Below are positions 34,741 to 48,000 of a DNA stretch of 64,000 bases, in pieces. A model generated the notes under the pieces. It made no database searches and had not been told where the DNA came from. It worked only from the letters and a program-made list of their open reading frames with translations. The DNA comes from Bradyrhizobium sp. ARR65. Lineage in GTDB: Bacteria; Pseudomonadota; Alphaproteobacteria; Rhizobiales; Xanthobacteraceae. The translations under genes were made by a program, and so were the position numbers. Positions within the stretch are counted from its first letter, which is position 1. Every line of letters begins with the position of its first letter. Location of the stretch: positions 98,257 through 162,256 of the forward strand of contig NZ_AWZU01000013.1 of the NCBI RefSeq assembly GCF_000472385.1. The letters run 5' to 3'.

Positions 34741-35733
34741 ATGCACGAAGGCGACCCGACCATGACCGAGGAGCCCGGACGCGAGACGCTCGAGCGCGAA
34801 GCACAGGAGTGGCTGCTCCGGCTGACGTCGGGCCGCGCGACGCCGGCCGATGCGGATGCGTTGAGGCGCTGGTGCGGCCGCAGTTCTGCGCATGCGGAGG
34901 CTTTCGCCGAGGCGAACCTGCTGTGGGAGGGGCTCGGCCCGGTCGCGCGGGCAATGGTGAAATCCGGGGCTCTTGCCCAAGCGAAAAGCGCTGGCATGCC
35001 AGCGCTGGGACGGCGTGCATTCCTCGGTGGGAGCATGGCCGCGTCCATTGTTGCGGCCGGTTATTTGGCGATGCGGCCGCCTTTGAACTTATGGCCGTCT
35101 GCTTATGAACTTGCTGCCGACTACCGCACCGAGACTGGCGAACGACAGCGGATCGCCATTGAAAACGGCGTCTCCATTGATCTGAATACCCGCACCAGCC
35201 TTAATATCCGTCACCAGGGCGATGAGCCGCGCGTTGAACTCCTCTCGGGAGAAGCCGCGATCACGGTCGCGCAGAAGCTTTCGCAGCCGCTGATCGTTAG
35301 CTCCGCAGGAGGCCTGATACACGGCAGCGATGCTCAATTCGACGTTCGTTGCGACGGCTTGCGAACAACGGTGACCTGCCATCGTGGCTCGGTCGGGATC
35401 GACTATTCCGGGCAATCGGTTTCGCTCGGCGAGGGACGACAGATCTCCTATGCGGACGGCGGGTTCGGCTCCGAGAGGATTATCGATCCGACCGTCGTCA
35501 TGGCTTGGCGCGAAGGGCACCTCGTGTTTCGGGGAACGCCCCTGTCCGAGGTCATCGAGGAGGTCAACCGATATCGGTCCGGGCGCATCGTTCTGATGAA
35601 CGAGGCGCTGGGGAAGCGTCGCGTCGAAGCCCGGATTTCGCTCGACCACCTGGACGACCTGATCGCCCTGGTGCGCGAAGCCTATGGCCCGCGGGTCACG
35701 TCGCTTCCCGGCGGCGTGCTCATTCTTTCCTGA
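34741..35733 (+). CDS. FecR family anti-sigma regulator (VreR-like)
   Basis: This is a 330-residue inner-membrane regulator. The cytoplasmic N-terminal DUF4880-type region (EAQEWLLRLTSGRATPADAD, then WCGRSSAHAEAFAEANLLWE) would hold the sigma factor. A single membrane segment follows (FLGGSMAASIVAAGYLAM, residues about 95-112), then the periplasmic FecR domain (YRTETGERQRIAIENGVSID to VELLSGEAAITV). The C-terminus (LSEVIEEVNRYR, ISLDHLDDLIALV) is STN-like and would contact the upstream STN protein. Confidence 0.9.
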   Translation: MHEGDPTMTEEPGRETLEREAQEWLLRLTSGRATPADADALRRWCGRSSAHAEAFAEANLLWEGLGPVARAMVKSGALAQAKSAGMPALGRRAFLGGSMAASIVAAGYLAMRPPLNLWPSAYELAADYRTETGERQRIAIENGVSIDLNTRTSLNIRHQGDEPRVELLSGEAAITVAQKLSQPLIVSSAGGLIHGSDAQFDVRCDGLRTTVTCHRGSVGIDYSGQSVSLGEGRQISYADGGFGSERIIDPTVVMAWREGHLVFRGTPLSEVIEEVNRYRSGRIVLMNEALGKRRVEARISLDHLDDLIALVREAYGPRVTSLPGGVLILS

Positions 35734-35841
35734 AAGCTGCGCGCGAATTCCGCCAGTCGTTAATTTCCGTGAATTTTTTGTGACGCTGGTTCAGTCCCTC
35801 GCGCCCCGAGCGGTCTTAAGGGGCGATAACGAGGGACGCAT

Positions 35842-35973
35842 ATGGGTGCTTTTGTGAACTGGCTTGCGGCGGGCGGCTGCGGACTGCTCCACTGTCCGCA
35901 CATTCGAATTGCGTGCGCCCAACACCTCAAGTCCGCGATGGGTGCGCCAGCCAACGCCGTCGCCCGCCGCTAA
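35842..35973 (+). CDS. Possible 43-residue small protein before the exoprotein gene
   Basis: The ATG at 35842 has GAGGGA at a good distance and the frame runs 43 codons, stopping 31 bases before the exoprotein start. The peptide is Cys/His-containing and has no domain I recognise. It may be a leader peptide or chance; its position in the only gap between the FecR-type gene and the giant gene makes it worth recording. Confidence 0.35.
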   Translation: MGAFVNWLAAGGCGLLHCPHIRIACAQHLKSAMGAPANAVARR

Positions 35974-36004
35974 CTCGACGCTCCAAGTTTCAAGAGGAAA
36001 TTCG

Positions 36005-39000
36005 ATGTCCCCTCGTGACAAAAGTGTTCGCGCCCGCCGCGCCCATCACTCGCGCCGTGACCGCTCGCGCGCTTTGCCGCTTTGGCCGCCGAGGCATGGC
36101 TCGGCGACCCGCAGGGCGTGGCTGGCCGGCACGAGCCTGATGGCGCTGGTGCTGACCAGCAGCAACGGTGCGCTGGCGCGGCCACTCGGCTTCTACACGG
36201 GAGCGACGTCGGCGCCGCAGATCGCGAGCGATGCGGCGAGCGCAGCAGCACAGCAGGCGGCCGCGGCGGCCACGCGCACCCAGAACAGTTTGACGCGCGC
36301 GCTCCAATCAATGCAGGCGGTGCAGGCCGCCGCCCGCAGCGCGGCGCAGGCCAGCGGCGCCTCGCGGACGCTGCCGCAGGTCGTGGTGCCGAACGGCTTG
36401 ATGCCGGCCGGCCTCCAAGTCGCACCGAATGCGACCTGGAGCGGCGCCAACGCGCCGACCCAGAGCACGAGCGGCGGCCAGACCAACGTCAACATCCAGC
36501 AGACCGCGCCGCAGGCGATCCTGAGCTGGACGACGTTCAATGTCGGCGCGCACACCACGGTCAATTTCAACCAGCAGGCCAGCACCTGGACCGCGCTGAA
36601 CCGCGTCACCGGCAATCTCGGCCCGAGCCAGATCCTCGGCAACATCAATGCGCAGGGCCAGGTGCTCGTCATCAACCAGAACGGCATCATCCTCGGCGGC
36701 GCGAGCCAGATCAATGTCGGCTCGTTGATCGCGTCGACCGCCGACATTGCCAACCAGCAGTTTCTGAGCAAGGGCATCTATTCCGCCCAGACCGGGAGCA
36801 CCTACGCGCCCAGCTTCACCGGCGCCACCGGCAAGGTCATCGTCGAACCGGGCGCGCAGATCTCGACCGCCACGCCTTCGTCGGTGACCTCCGGCGGCGG
36901 CTTCGTGCTGCTGATGGGCAGCGAAGTCGACAACGCTGGCGTCGTCGTCACGCCGATGGGGCAGGCGCAGTTCGCCGCCGGCGACGACTTCATTTTGCGC
37001 CAGGGCTATAGCACCACCGGCTCCAATCAGTACTCGACCACGCGCGGCAACGAGATCGCGCCGGTCAATCATGCCGGCAGCCTGAGCGGCGTCGTCGACA
37101 ACAGCGGCGTCGTCTTTGCCCGGCAGGGCGATATCACGCTGGCCGGCCACGCGATTGCGCAGGACGGCCTGCTGCTCTCGACCACGTCCGTCAACCAGCG
37201 CGGTACCATCCATCTCCTCAACTCGGCTTCGGATGCGACCGGCAGCGTGACACTGACCGGCAACAGCCTTTCCGCTGTCTTACCGGAAACGGCCGATGTT
37301 GCGGCTCTGCTGCCGGGTCTTGATCCGAATGCCACGGCGCTGAACTCGCAGCGCGACGGGCTGATCGCCGCATCGGGACCGAACGCTCAAGCGGTGGGCC
37401 AGTTCGACAATCTGTCCATGCTTGCCGACCGCAAGGATCTCTCGCGCATCGAGATCGTCACCGGCGGTCTCGTTGATTTCCAGAGCGGCTCGCAGACGAT
37501 GGCGCAAGGCGGCCAGGTCGCGGTTTACGCGGGCCAGCGCGTGTTCGCCGAGAGCGGGGCGACGATCGACGTTTCGGGCTCGCAGGGCGTGGTGCTGCCG
37601 ATGTCGGCGAACGACATCTCGGTCAACATCCAGGGCAACGAGCTGCGCGATTCCCCGGCGAACCGCGATACCGGCACGCTGCTCAACGCCAACGTCTGGG
37701 TCGACGCCCGCGATCTCACCCTGGTGCCGGCTGGCACCGGCGGCTACGCCAGCGATCGCTACTACACCGGCGGCGGCCTGCTCGAAGTGTCCGGCTATCT
37801 CAACAATACTGGCCACAAGATCGGCGAGTGGACCGCGGTCGGCGGCAGCATCACGCTGTCGGCCCCGCAGGTGGTGGCGCAGACCGGCTCGACCTTCAAC
37901 ATCTCCGGCGGCTCGGTGCAGTACCAGGGCGGCTATCTGCAACAGACGATGCTGCTCGGCAGCGACGGCCACATCTACAACATCAACAATGCGCCATCCG
38001 ACCTGACCTATAGCGCGGTGGCCAACGGTTTCACCGTTCTGCACTACGTCGACGGCAAGCTGGACAAGGCCTTGACCGAGGTCTATCTCAGCCCGCTCGG
38101 CAACAGAAACGCGGTCTGGCAGGACAGCTACATCGTCGGACGCGATGCCGGCAGCCTCAATCTGTCAACCCCGACTGCGCTGTTCGAGGGCACGATCGTC
38201 GCCAACGTCATTAGTGGTCAGCAGCAGATCAATGCGCGACCCTCCGGCGTCACCGACGGCTACAAGCTGACGCAGAACACCGGCCCGCTGCCGGGCACGC
38301 TCGCGCTCGGCCAGTACAACGGCTATGGCCTTGCCAATGCTTATGCGACTGACGTGAAGTTTGATGATGTCGCGCCGGTTACCGCGGGCCTTGATCCCAC
38401 CAGCGCGCTTCCGGCCGATCGCGTCAACACCGCCTGGTTCGATGCGCCGACGCTCGACGGTTTCGGCCTCGGCGGCCTCAACATCAACACCAGCAACAAG
38501 ATCTCGGTCAATGCGCCGCTGCAATTTGCGCCGGGCGCGCAGATCAAGCTCACGGCACCCGTCGTCGATATCGCCGCCGATATCACCGCACGCTCAGGCA
38601 GCGTCAGCGTCGGCAACATTCTCAAGGGCGCGAACAACAGCACCGTGTTGCTCGCGACACCGGCCGGCGGGGCCGAACTGACGCTCGAGGCCGGCGCCAC
38701 CATCGACGCGCGCGGCTTGTGGGTCAACGCGCTGACTGATCCTGATAGCCAGTCGAGTCTTGGCTTCCTCAACGGCGGCGACGTCACCTTCGATTCCACG
38801 GGGGACCTGACGCTCACCGGCGGCAGCACCATCGATGTCTCCTCGGGCGGCGCCATCCTCGCCAACGGCAAGACCCAAGGCGGCAAGGGCGGCAACGTCA
38901 CCCTCATCGCGGCCGATCCCTTCAGCGGTGCCGTTACAGCGGGCGCAACTCTGACGTTGGGGAGCACGATCCGCGCCTACGGCGTCAACGGCGGCGGCAC

Positions 39001-42000
39001 GCTCACGCTGTCCTCGCCTGGTAACCTGGTCGCGCCCGGAGCCGTCGTCATTGGTGATAGTGCGTCGTTCGCTGGAGGCACATTGGCCGCCGGCACGACG
39101 GCGCCAGTCGCGCTGCGACTGGCCCAGCCACTCACGATCCCGGCGGGGCAGCCGTTGCCCTTTGCATTAATCGAGCCGCATACAACGCTGGTCTACGACG
39201 TGCCCACCCCGGTCGACGTCACGATAGCCGCCGTGCCGACCGCGCCAACCGGTGCGGATTGGACCGTGCCGCAGGGCATGGACGCCCTCCAGAGCCGGGA
39301 CAGTAATGGCCAGACGCAATTCTGGGGGCCGGGCAGCGTGATCCCGGCGGGCACCGTCATCACCGCCTGGAGCGGCACGGGCCACATTCCGGCGGGAGCC
39401 GTCATTCCTTCCAATGTCTTCCCGAGCGGCATTCCGGTCTACCCCTACACTGTCACCTACGCGGCCGGGTCGGTGCAGGCCAGGCCGATGACATACGCCG
39501 CTGGCGCTGTGATGCCGGCGGGCACTGTCCTGACGCAGACCGTTGCCGTGACGCCGGCGCCGGGCCTCGGTCCCTCGTTCTTCAGCGCGGGCTTTTCCAG
39601 CTACGACATCAACGCCGGCTTGGGCCTGGTGGTGGCCTCCGGCGCCAGCATCGCGCCGACCATGCCGGTCTATCAGTTCACGGCGAACAGCTATGCCGCG
39701 CGGTCCGGCAGCGATCCGGCGTCCGCGATGTCGCTCTGGCTGCCGCCGCTATTCACGGAAAATCCGATCACCGCCACACTGACGCAGCGCGCCGGCGCCA
39801 GCGTGACGCTGCGTTCCGTGGTCAGGGACGCGGGCGGCGCGGTCGTCGGCGGCGGCGCGATCGTGGTGGCCGACGGCGGCTCGATCAGCGTCGATCCAGG
39901 ACAGGGCATCAAGCTCGATGCCGTTGGCCAGATCACGATCGACGGCCGTCTGACCGCGCGCGGCGGCAACATCAGCCTGGTCAACGAAACCGACAACAGC
40001 ACGGACGCACTGCGCAACTTTGATTCGGCGGGCAACGGCCGTGGCCTGTCGGTGTGGATCGGCGCGAATGCCAAGGTCGACGTTTCCGGCGAGACCCACA
40101 CGGCCTCCGACATCATGGGCCGGGCCTATGGGATGGTCACCGATGGCGGCAGCATCGGTCTCAGCGGCGGAGCGGCCTTCGTGATCCTCCGCCCGGGCGC
40201 CGAACTCGACGCCGACGGCGCCAGCATTACGGTCAACTCGGCTGCCGGAACGTCGCCGACTGCGTCGGGTACCGCGCTGACGCTTGCCAGCAATGGCGGC
40301 TCCATCGCACTTAGCTCGTCGAGCGGCCTCTATCTTGACGGCAGCATGCACGCTGCCGCCGGCGGACTTGGCGCGGCGGGCGGCGGCCTCTCGATCTCGC
40401 TGATCACGCCATCGTTCATCACGCAGAGCTTTCCCAACAACATCGTGCCGGCGAACGTTCTCGTTCCCAGTGTGATGACCGTGGCGCAGGCGCGACCGGA
40501 CTCCTCACTACCGGCCGATATCGCCCCGGGGACCGACGCATCGTCGCTGGTCTTCGGCCAGGCCACGGTCAGCGCCGATATGGTCAAGGCCGGCGGCTTC
40601 GGCAGGCTGTCGCTGAGCTCGGGCGACTACATCCAGTTCTCGGGCAACGTGTCGCTCACGCTTGGCCAAAGCATTGCGCTCACGGCTGCTGCATTCACGT
40701 CGGGGCCGGCCGTACCGGGCACGCCCGATCCTTCCGCACCGGTCCCGACCGGCAACGTGCTGCTGTCTGCACCCTATATCCTCCTGCGCGAACCGCTGGC
40801 GACTGTTCCTGATGGCACCAACAGCGGCAGCATTCACAATCCTTCGGCGGCGGTGATCCCGACCGCGGCAACCTTCGAGGCCGATGCCAACCAGATCGAC
40901 ATTCAGGGGCTGATCCTGTTCTCGGCATCCGCGCCGAACAGCATGTATGCCCCCGGCTTTGCCGACATCAGGTTCGTGAGCAAGGGCGACATCCGTTTCC
41001 TCGCCACCGGCGCGGGGCAGACGACGAGGCTCTCGACCGACTGGAATCTCGACCTGATCGCCGCCCAACTCTATCCGGCCACGGGCGTTGTCGCGATCGT
41101 CACCGCCGGGCAGAACAATTTTACGGCTGCGCAGTCTGACCAGCCGCCCACGCTGACCATCGGCCGCAGCACCGACACCATCCCGGATGCACCGCTGTCC
41201 GTGTTCGGCAGCCTCACGCTGGCCGCGCCTGTTGTCGAGCAGGGCGGCATCGTTCGCGCGCCATTCGGCACCGTCGTGCTCGGCAACAACAATCCTTTCG
41301 ACAATCGCATTCCGACGCAACGGCTCGACGTGCTGCCGGGCAGCCTGACATCGGTTTCGATGGCGGGTATGATCATACCCTATGGCGGCACCATCGATGG
41401 CGTGACCTACAGCTACAACGGGTCGAGTGTTCGTCCAACGGGACTGACCAACCTGACCTCGGACGGCTGGCCGGTCTCCGGCATCATGCTGGATGGGCAA
41501 TCGATCAACGTTCAGGGCGGCGCCACGCTCGACCTGTCGGGTGGAGGAAATTTAGCCGGCGCGGGCTTCATCTCGGGTCGCGGCGGCTCGGTCAATGTAC
41601 TCAATACGCCGCTCGCCAACGCCAATCCGACGACGCCCGTCAGCAAGGCAACCGACAAGGTCTACGCCATCGTTCCGGGCTATGCCTCTGCTTATGCGCC
41701 CGTCGCGCCGGAAAATGGCGCCGGCGATCCGGCCATCGGGCAACAGATCACCATTCCCGCCGGCGTGCCGGGCCTGCCGGCCAGCACCTATACGCTGCTG
41801 CCGTCGAACTACGCGCTGCTGCCCGGGGCCTATCGCGTTGAACTTGGCGCGACCAGCAGAATGCAGATGGGCACCGGACCCATCGGCAACGGCACCTACG
41901 CAACTGCGGCTTATACCGGGATCGCCAACACCGGCATCAAAAGCGCGCTGCCGTCCATTGTGCTGATCACGCCCGGCACGGCCGTGCGCAAATACTCGCA

Positions 42001-45000
42001 ATACAACGAAGAGAGCTACAGCGATTTCATGATCGCCTCTGCGACACAGTTCGGCGGCGCGCGGCCGCTGCTGCCCGCGGACGGCAAGACGCTGGTTGTG
42101 AAGTTCGAGATCCCGTCCACCTCCACGTCGCAGCCGACCGGCGCGCTGTCGTTTGACGGGACGGCGCTGTTCGGAGCCGGCCAAGGCGGGTTTGCCGGCC
42201 AGTTGGTCGCCCAGGGTGTCGGTGAGATCTACGTCGATGCCCCGACGTCGGGCTTTACCGGCGTGTCGGTCCGCGCAGCCGATCTCGATGCGATCGATGC
42301 CCCGCGGCTGATGATCAACGGCCGCGATGGCATCGTCAACGGCGTGGTGACCTTTCAGGGCGGGAGCGATCTTTTCCTCCGCGACGGTGTGACGCTGACT
42401 GCCGGCGAGCTGTTCCTGGTGGGCGGTAACATCACGATCGGCAACAACGTCACGCTCAGCACCATCGGCCAGGGGCCTGCGCCGTTCGATTCGACTTCTC
42501 TCGGCATGGGCTACACCACCAGCTTCGGCACCACGGTGCTGGCGCTGTCCAACGGCAACCTGGATTTTCTCGGTTCGAACGGCGGCTCCGGCACAATCAC
42601 CATCGGGGCCGGCTCACAGCTCTATTCCGAGGGCACGCTGGCCTTCGCCACCAACGGTGCGTCGAGCATCGATCCATCCGCGCATTTCGGCTCGCGCAAC
42701 ATCACGCTCGCGGTCGGCAGCATCAATATCGGCGACGGCGGCACGATTGCCGCGGCGGGCGCGCCGACCGGCTTCCTGTTCAATCAGGCTCTGTTCGACA
42801 CGCTGGTCAACGGCGATCCCACCCATGCCGCGCCCGCGCTGCAGAAGATCACGCTGAGTGCTGCGAGCTCCATCAACCTGTTCGGAACGACCGGCCTCGA
42901 TGCCACCGGCACCGGCATCGATCTCGTGCTGAACACGCCGGCGATCTATGGCTACGGGACAGCAGGCGATACCGCGACCATTGCCGCCGGCAAGATCACC
43001 TGGAATGGCATTGCCGGCGCGACGCCGCCCGCGCTTGCGGCCGGTGGGCTCGGCACGGGCACAGGCACGCTCGATCTCGTCGCGAGCGAAATCGACTTCG
43101 GCAAGTTTGTCTCTTTGGACACCACCACGCCCAGCCGCGTCATCTACGGCTTCGGCAATGTCAACCTGACCGCAAACGCGCAGATCGTCTCCGCCGGCAA
43201 TAGTTCGCTCTATGTCTACCAGGCGCCAAGCACCGCGGCCGGCGCAATATTCGGCCAAAGCGGCAGCGGCGGCAACCTGACGCTGTCGGCGCCGCTCCTG
43301 ACCGGGGTGCAGAAGTCGATCATGGCTTACACGGCCGGCGGCGCGCTCAGCCTCACTGTGCCCGCGGGGTCCGCGCCGAGCACGGCGACCTCCACGATCG
43401 CCGGCGCCGAGATCGATCTGACTGGCGACAGCGTCGCCATCGCCAGCACCATCCTGCTGCCGAGCGGCAAGCTGGTGGTGAATGCGACCAACGACATCAC
43501 CCTTGGCGGCACCAGCCGCGTCGACCTCTCCGGCCGGCCCTCGAGGATCCAGAAGGCGACCGTCTACGGCTTCGGCGGCACGGCGATCTTCAACAGCGCG
43601 CAGGGCGGGTTCACGCAAGCCGCAGGCTCGGTGATCAACGTCTCCGCGATCAATGCCAATGCCGGCTCGATCACCATCGGCGCGGGCAAGGGCAACGTCG
43701 CGGTCGGCGGCAGCCTCGTGGGCAGCGCGACCGGCAGCAACACCAGCGGCGACTTCAGCGTCACCGCCGGCACGCTTGCCGATTTTGCCGGGCTCAATGT
43801 GACATTGAACCAGGGCGGCTTCTTCGATGCGCGCAGCTTCGATATCAAGACTGGCAATCTAACCATTGGCGATGGCGTCAGGGCGCACAGCGTCACCGTC
43901 TCCGTGGACGGCGGCTCGCTTGACGTCAACGGCACCATCGAGGCGTCGGGCCCAGCCCCGGGCACGATCCGGCTGTCCGCCCTCAACGACCTGATCCTGG
44001 ATCCAACCGCCGTGCTCGACGCTCACGGCACGGTGCTGCAGGTCGACTATTACGGCCAGCCGATCGAGGCTGAGAATCGTGGACATGTCGAACTGACGAC
44101 GGTGCAGGGTGTGCTGCAGCTGGACTCCGGCGCGACCATGGACCTGCGCGTGATCGACCCGAAAAACGTCGATCATGCGTCAGGCAAGCAAATCGTCAAC
44201 TATGGCGACGTCGTGCTGAACGCCCCACGCACCGGCGAGACATCGGGCAACATCGCGATCAACGCCACGGGCTCGCTCACGATCAGGGGAGCGAACAGCA
44301 TCGCGCTCAATGCGTTCTGGACCTACGACCTGCCTGATGGCAGCACCATCAGCCAGGCGACGCTCGACGGCTACGACACCGCGAGCACGGCCTTCATCAA
44401 CGCGGCGCTCGGTGCTGCAGGTCAGCAGGCAGGTCTGCCGGGCAAGCTCGCGGGCCTCACCGCTTACGGCTCCGCCTTCCACCTGCGGCCGGGCGTCGAG
44501 ATTACCTCGAGCGGCGACCTTTCGACTTCGGGCGACATTGATCTCGCGGGATATCGCTACGGACCGAGCGCGGATCGCCAGCCGATGTCGGCGACCTACG
44601 GTGCCGGCGAGCCAATGGCCCTCGTCATCCGCGCAGGCGGCAACGTGACCATCCAGGGAAGCATTTCCGACGGGTTCAAGTCCGCGCCGGCAGCGCCGGC
44701 TACCTATACGATCTTTGACGTCACGAACTCCTCGTATTTCCAACAAAATACAAGGAACGGTTACACCTATTGGATGGATCAGAATACGGACGTCTATGTC
44801 GTGAATGATTGGACCATTCCGAATGATGCTTTCTATAATTGGTGGACGTTTCAATATTGGAACAATCTCGTCGACAGCAACAATCATTCTTACAATCCCG
44901 GAGACACGATTCCGGCGGGCACGATCCTGAGCGCCAGCAACAGCTACGGGTTCGCATTCGAAGCGTCCAACATGCCCACCGTCGCCATTGTGACGAGGCC

Positions 45001-48000
45001 CGCAATTCCATCGGCCGCCGCGACCTCGCCGGCCGCGTCCATGCTGCCGGCCGGTTCGCTCTCGGCCTCGATCCGTGTGGCTGCAGGCGCTGATCTCGCG
45101 GCCGCCGATCAGCGCGTGCTTCGGACGACGCAGGCGCTCAACGGTCAAGGCAATCTGACGCTCAATGCTTCAGCTTACAACGCATCGCTGAACGGCAGCT
45201 CCTTCAGCGTACTTCGCACCGGCACCGGCAGCCTCGAATTGCTCGCCGGCGGCAGCTTCGGCGAAGCCACGCCCTACGGCGTTTACACGGCCGGAACGCA
45301 ATCGGCGCCGATCCTGTCTTCTGATGGCAGCAATTCCTACGATCTGATCGGAAAGACGAGCGGCGGCGCGGCGTACGCTTGGTATCCGGAGCATGGCGGC
45401 GACCTGCTGCTCTCAGCGCAGCAGGATGTCACAGGCTATATCCAGATGGCCGACAATTCCATCCGCTGGGTGGATTCCGACCGGATCGGCAACTGGTTCG
45501 GAAGCCAGGGCGGTGGCGGCTCGTCGCCGGATCCGACGGCGTGGTGGATCAATTTCGGCGGCTGGGCCAAGACTTCCTCGTCCGCGTCCGGCTATTCGCT
45601 GGTCGGCTTCCAGGGCATCGGCACCCTTGGCGGCGGCAATTTGACGGTGATCGCCGGCCGCAATGCTGGCGCGACCAATGGCGGCAACACAACTACCTCG
45701 ACCGGGCTCGATCTCGCGGTGGCCTCGACCGGGCGGATGTTGCCGGACGGGACGCTGCTGGAGACCGGCGGCGGCGATCTGACGCTCAGCGTCGGGGGCA
45801 CCCTCAATTCCATGAACCCCCTGAGTGGGTCGAACTTGGCTTCCGATTATTTTGGCTCGGTCACCGATCTGCGCGGAGATATCACCGTCAATGCCGGGTC
45901 GATCGGCGCGCTGGCACAGGATTTCAGAAGCGCATCCTGGACCTCGGTCGATCCGCGCACGCTCGATGTCAATACCATCAAGCGTTCGATCGCCACGCCG
46001 GGCCCGACCTTCACGCCGGGCGACGGCACGGTCGACATCGCCACGCGCGGTGACCTCGTGCTCGGCGGCGCGAGCGATGCCGGGATGGCGGCCTCGGTCA
46101 ACGTGAATGGCGGCCCCTATACGCAGGCCAATGGGACCGTTGCGGTCAGTGGCGGCAATACCAATTTCACCCTGTGGACGCCGGCCACCGCGATCGGCCT
46201 CTACGCCGCGGGCGGCGACGTGGCGCCGCTGACCGGGAGCACCTCGAATAATATACAGAATGCGAACGGCTTTTATCCGGGCACGCTGATCGTGGCCGCC
46301 GCCAATGGCGATATCCGTTTCGGCGAACCCGGCGCGGCTTCGACGGGCCTGCCTCTCGAGATGATCCCGTCGCCCTCAGGCCAGCTCGAATTGCTCGCGG
46401 CCGGCTCGATCTATGGGTCGGGCCAGGTGGTGGCGATGTCGGGCGCGGATATGAGCACGCTGGCGACGCCGTTCCATCCGGTGTTCTCAACCGGCGGTGT
46501 ATCGTCGGGATCGAACGCCGCGCCGGATGCGGCCTTCCGCAACAATAATTTCAACCCGATTGCCTTCGGCGAGGACATGCCGGTCTCCAATCTGCATCAA
46601 GGGGACGCCCAGCCTGCGCTGGTCTACGCCGGCGTCGACATCGACGATCTCACACTTGGCCAAAAGGTCACGGAGACTTCCAGCTTCGCCCTGGGCTTCA
46701 CGCCTGCCCACAGCACCTGGTATCTCGCGGCCAAGCCGTTCGAGGTCATCGCCGGGCGCGATATCATTGGCACGGGTGGGGTGCGGGACGTATTCCTGAA
46801 CACCAGTCCCAACGGCATTTCGCTGATGCAAGCCGGTCGCGACATCATCTACCAGTCGGTCGACATCCTCGGTCCGGGGCTTCTTCAGGTGCAGGCCGGG
46901 CGCAATCTTTACCAGGGCTATTACGGCTCGCTGACCAGCGTGGGCGATGTGGTCAATCCTGCCAACGACGCGGGCGGCGCCGGCATCACGGTGCTGACCG
47001 GAGTCGGCGCCAAGGGTCCGGACTATGCCGATTTCGCCAGGCTCTATTTCGATCCGGCCAATCAGCTTCCGGGTGACGGCACCCCGCTCGCCGGCAGCGG
47101 CAAGGTGGTGAAGACTTATGACCAGGAGCTGTTGACGTGGTTGCAGCAGCGCTTCGGCTACACCGGCAGCCCGGCGGGTGCACTCGCCTATTTCCTCGCT
47201 TTGCCAAGCGAGCAGCAGGGTGTGTTCGTGCGCCAGATCTTCTATGAGGAGCTCACCCTCGGTGGCCGCGAGTACAACGACGCCAGCAGCCCGCGTTTCA
47301 GGAGCTATCTGCGCGGCCGCGAGGCGATCGCGACGCTGTTCCCGGATCAGGATGCGCATGGCAACCCGATCACCTACGCCGGTGGTCTTACGATGATTAG
47401 CGGTTTCACGAAGGATGCCTTGGGCAATACGTATCTTGCTGATGCCGGTATCCACACCCAGTTCGGCGGCGCCATCCAGATCCTCGATCCGGGCGGGCAG
47501 ACCATCGTCGGCGTGGAAGGCGTGACGCCGGGCGCCGGCGCCGGCCTGATCACGCAGGGACGCAACAGCGACATCGACATCTATTCGCTGGGCAGCATTC
47601 TGCTTGGCCAGAGCCGCATCATGACGACCTTCGGCGGCAACATTCTCGCCTGGTCGGCCACCGGCGACATCAACGCCGGCCGCGGCTCGAAGACGACCAC
47701 GATCTTCACGCCGCCGCTCTTGAATTATGATAACTACGGCAACATCAGCCAATCGCCGGCCACACCGGCGAGCGGCGCCGGCATTGCCGCGCTCGCGACC
47801 ATCCCGGGCACGCCGCCGAGCGATGTCGACCTGATCGCCCCGCTCGGCACCATCGACGCGGGCGAAGCCGGCATCCGCGTATCAGGCAACATCAACCTCG
47901 CGGCGCTGCAGATCGTCAACGCCGCCAACATCCAGGTGCAGGGCACCGCAGCCGGCCTTCCGACCGTAGCGGCGCCGACCGGCCAGCTTTCACTCTCCGC

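Noticed and set aside
36082..37011. 309-codon plus-strand frame and several minus-strand frames within the giant exoprotein gene
   Set aside because: These are out-of-frame shadows of a GC-rich repetitive gene and are rich in Arg/Ala/Gly, as expected for such shadows.
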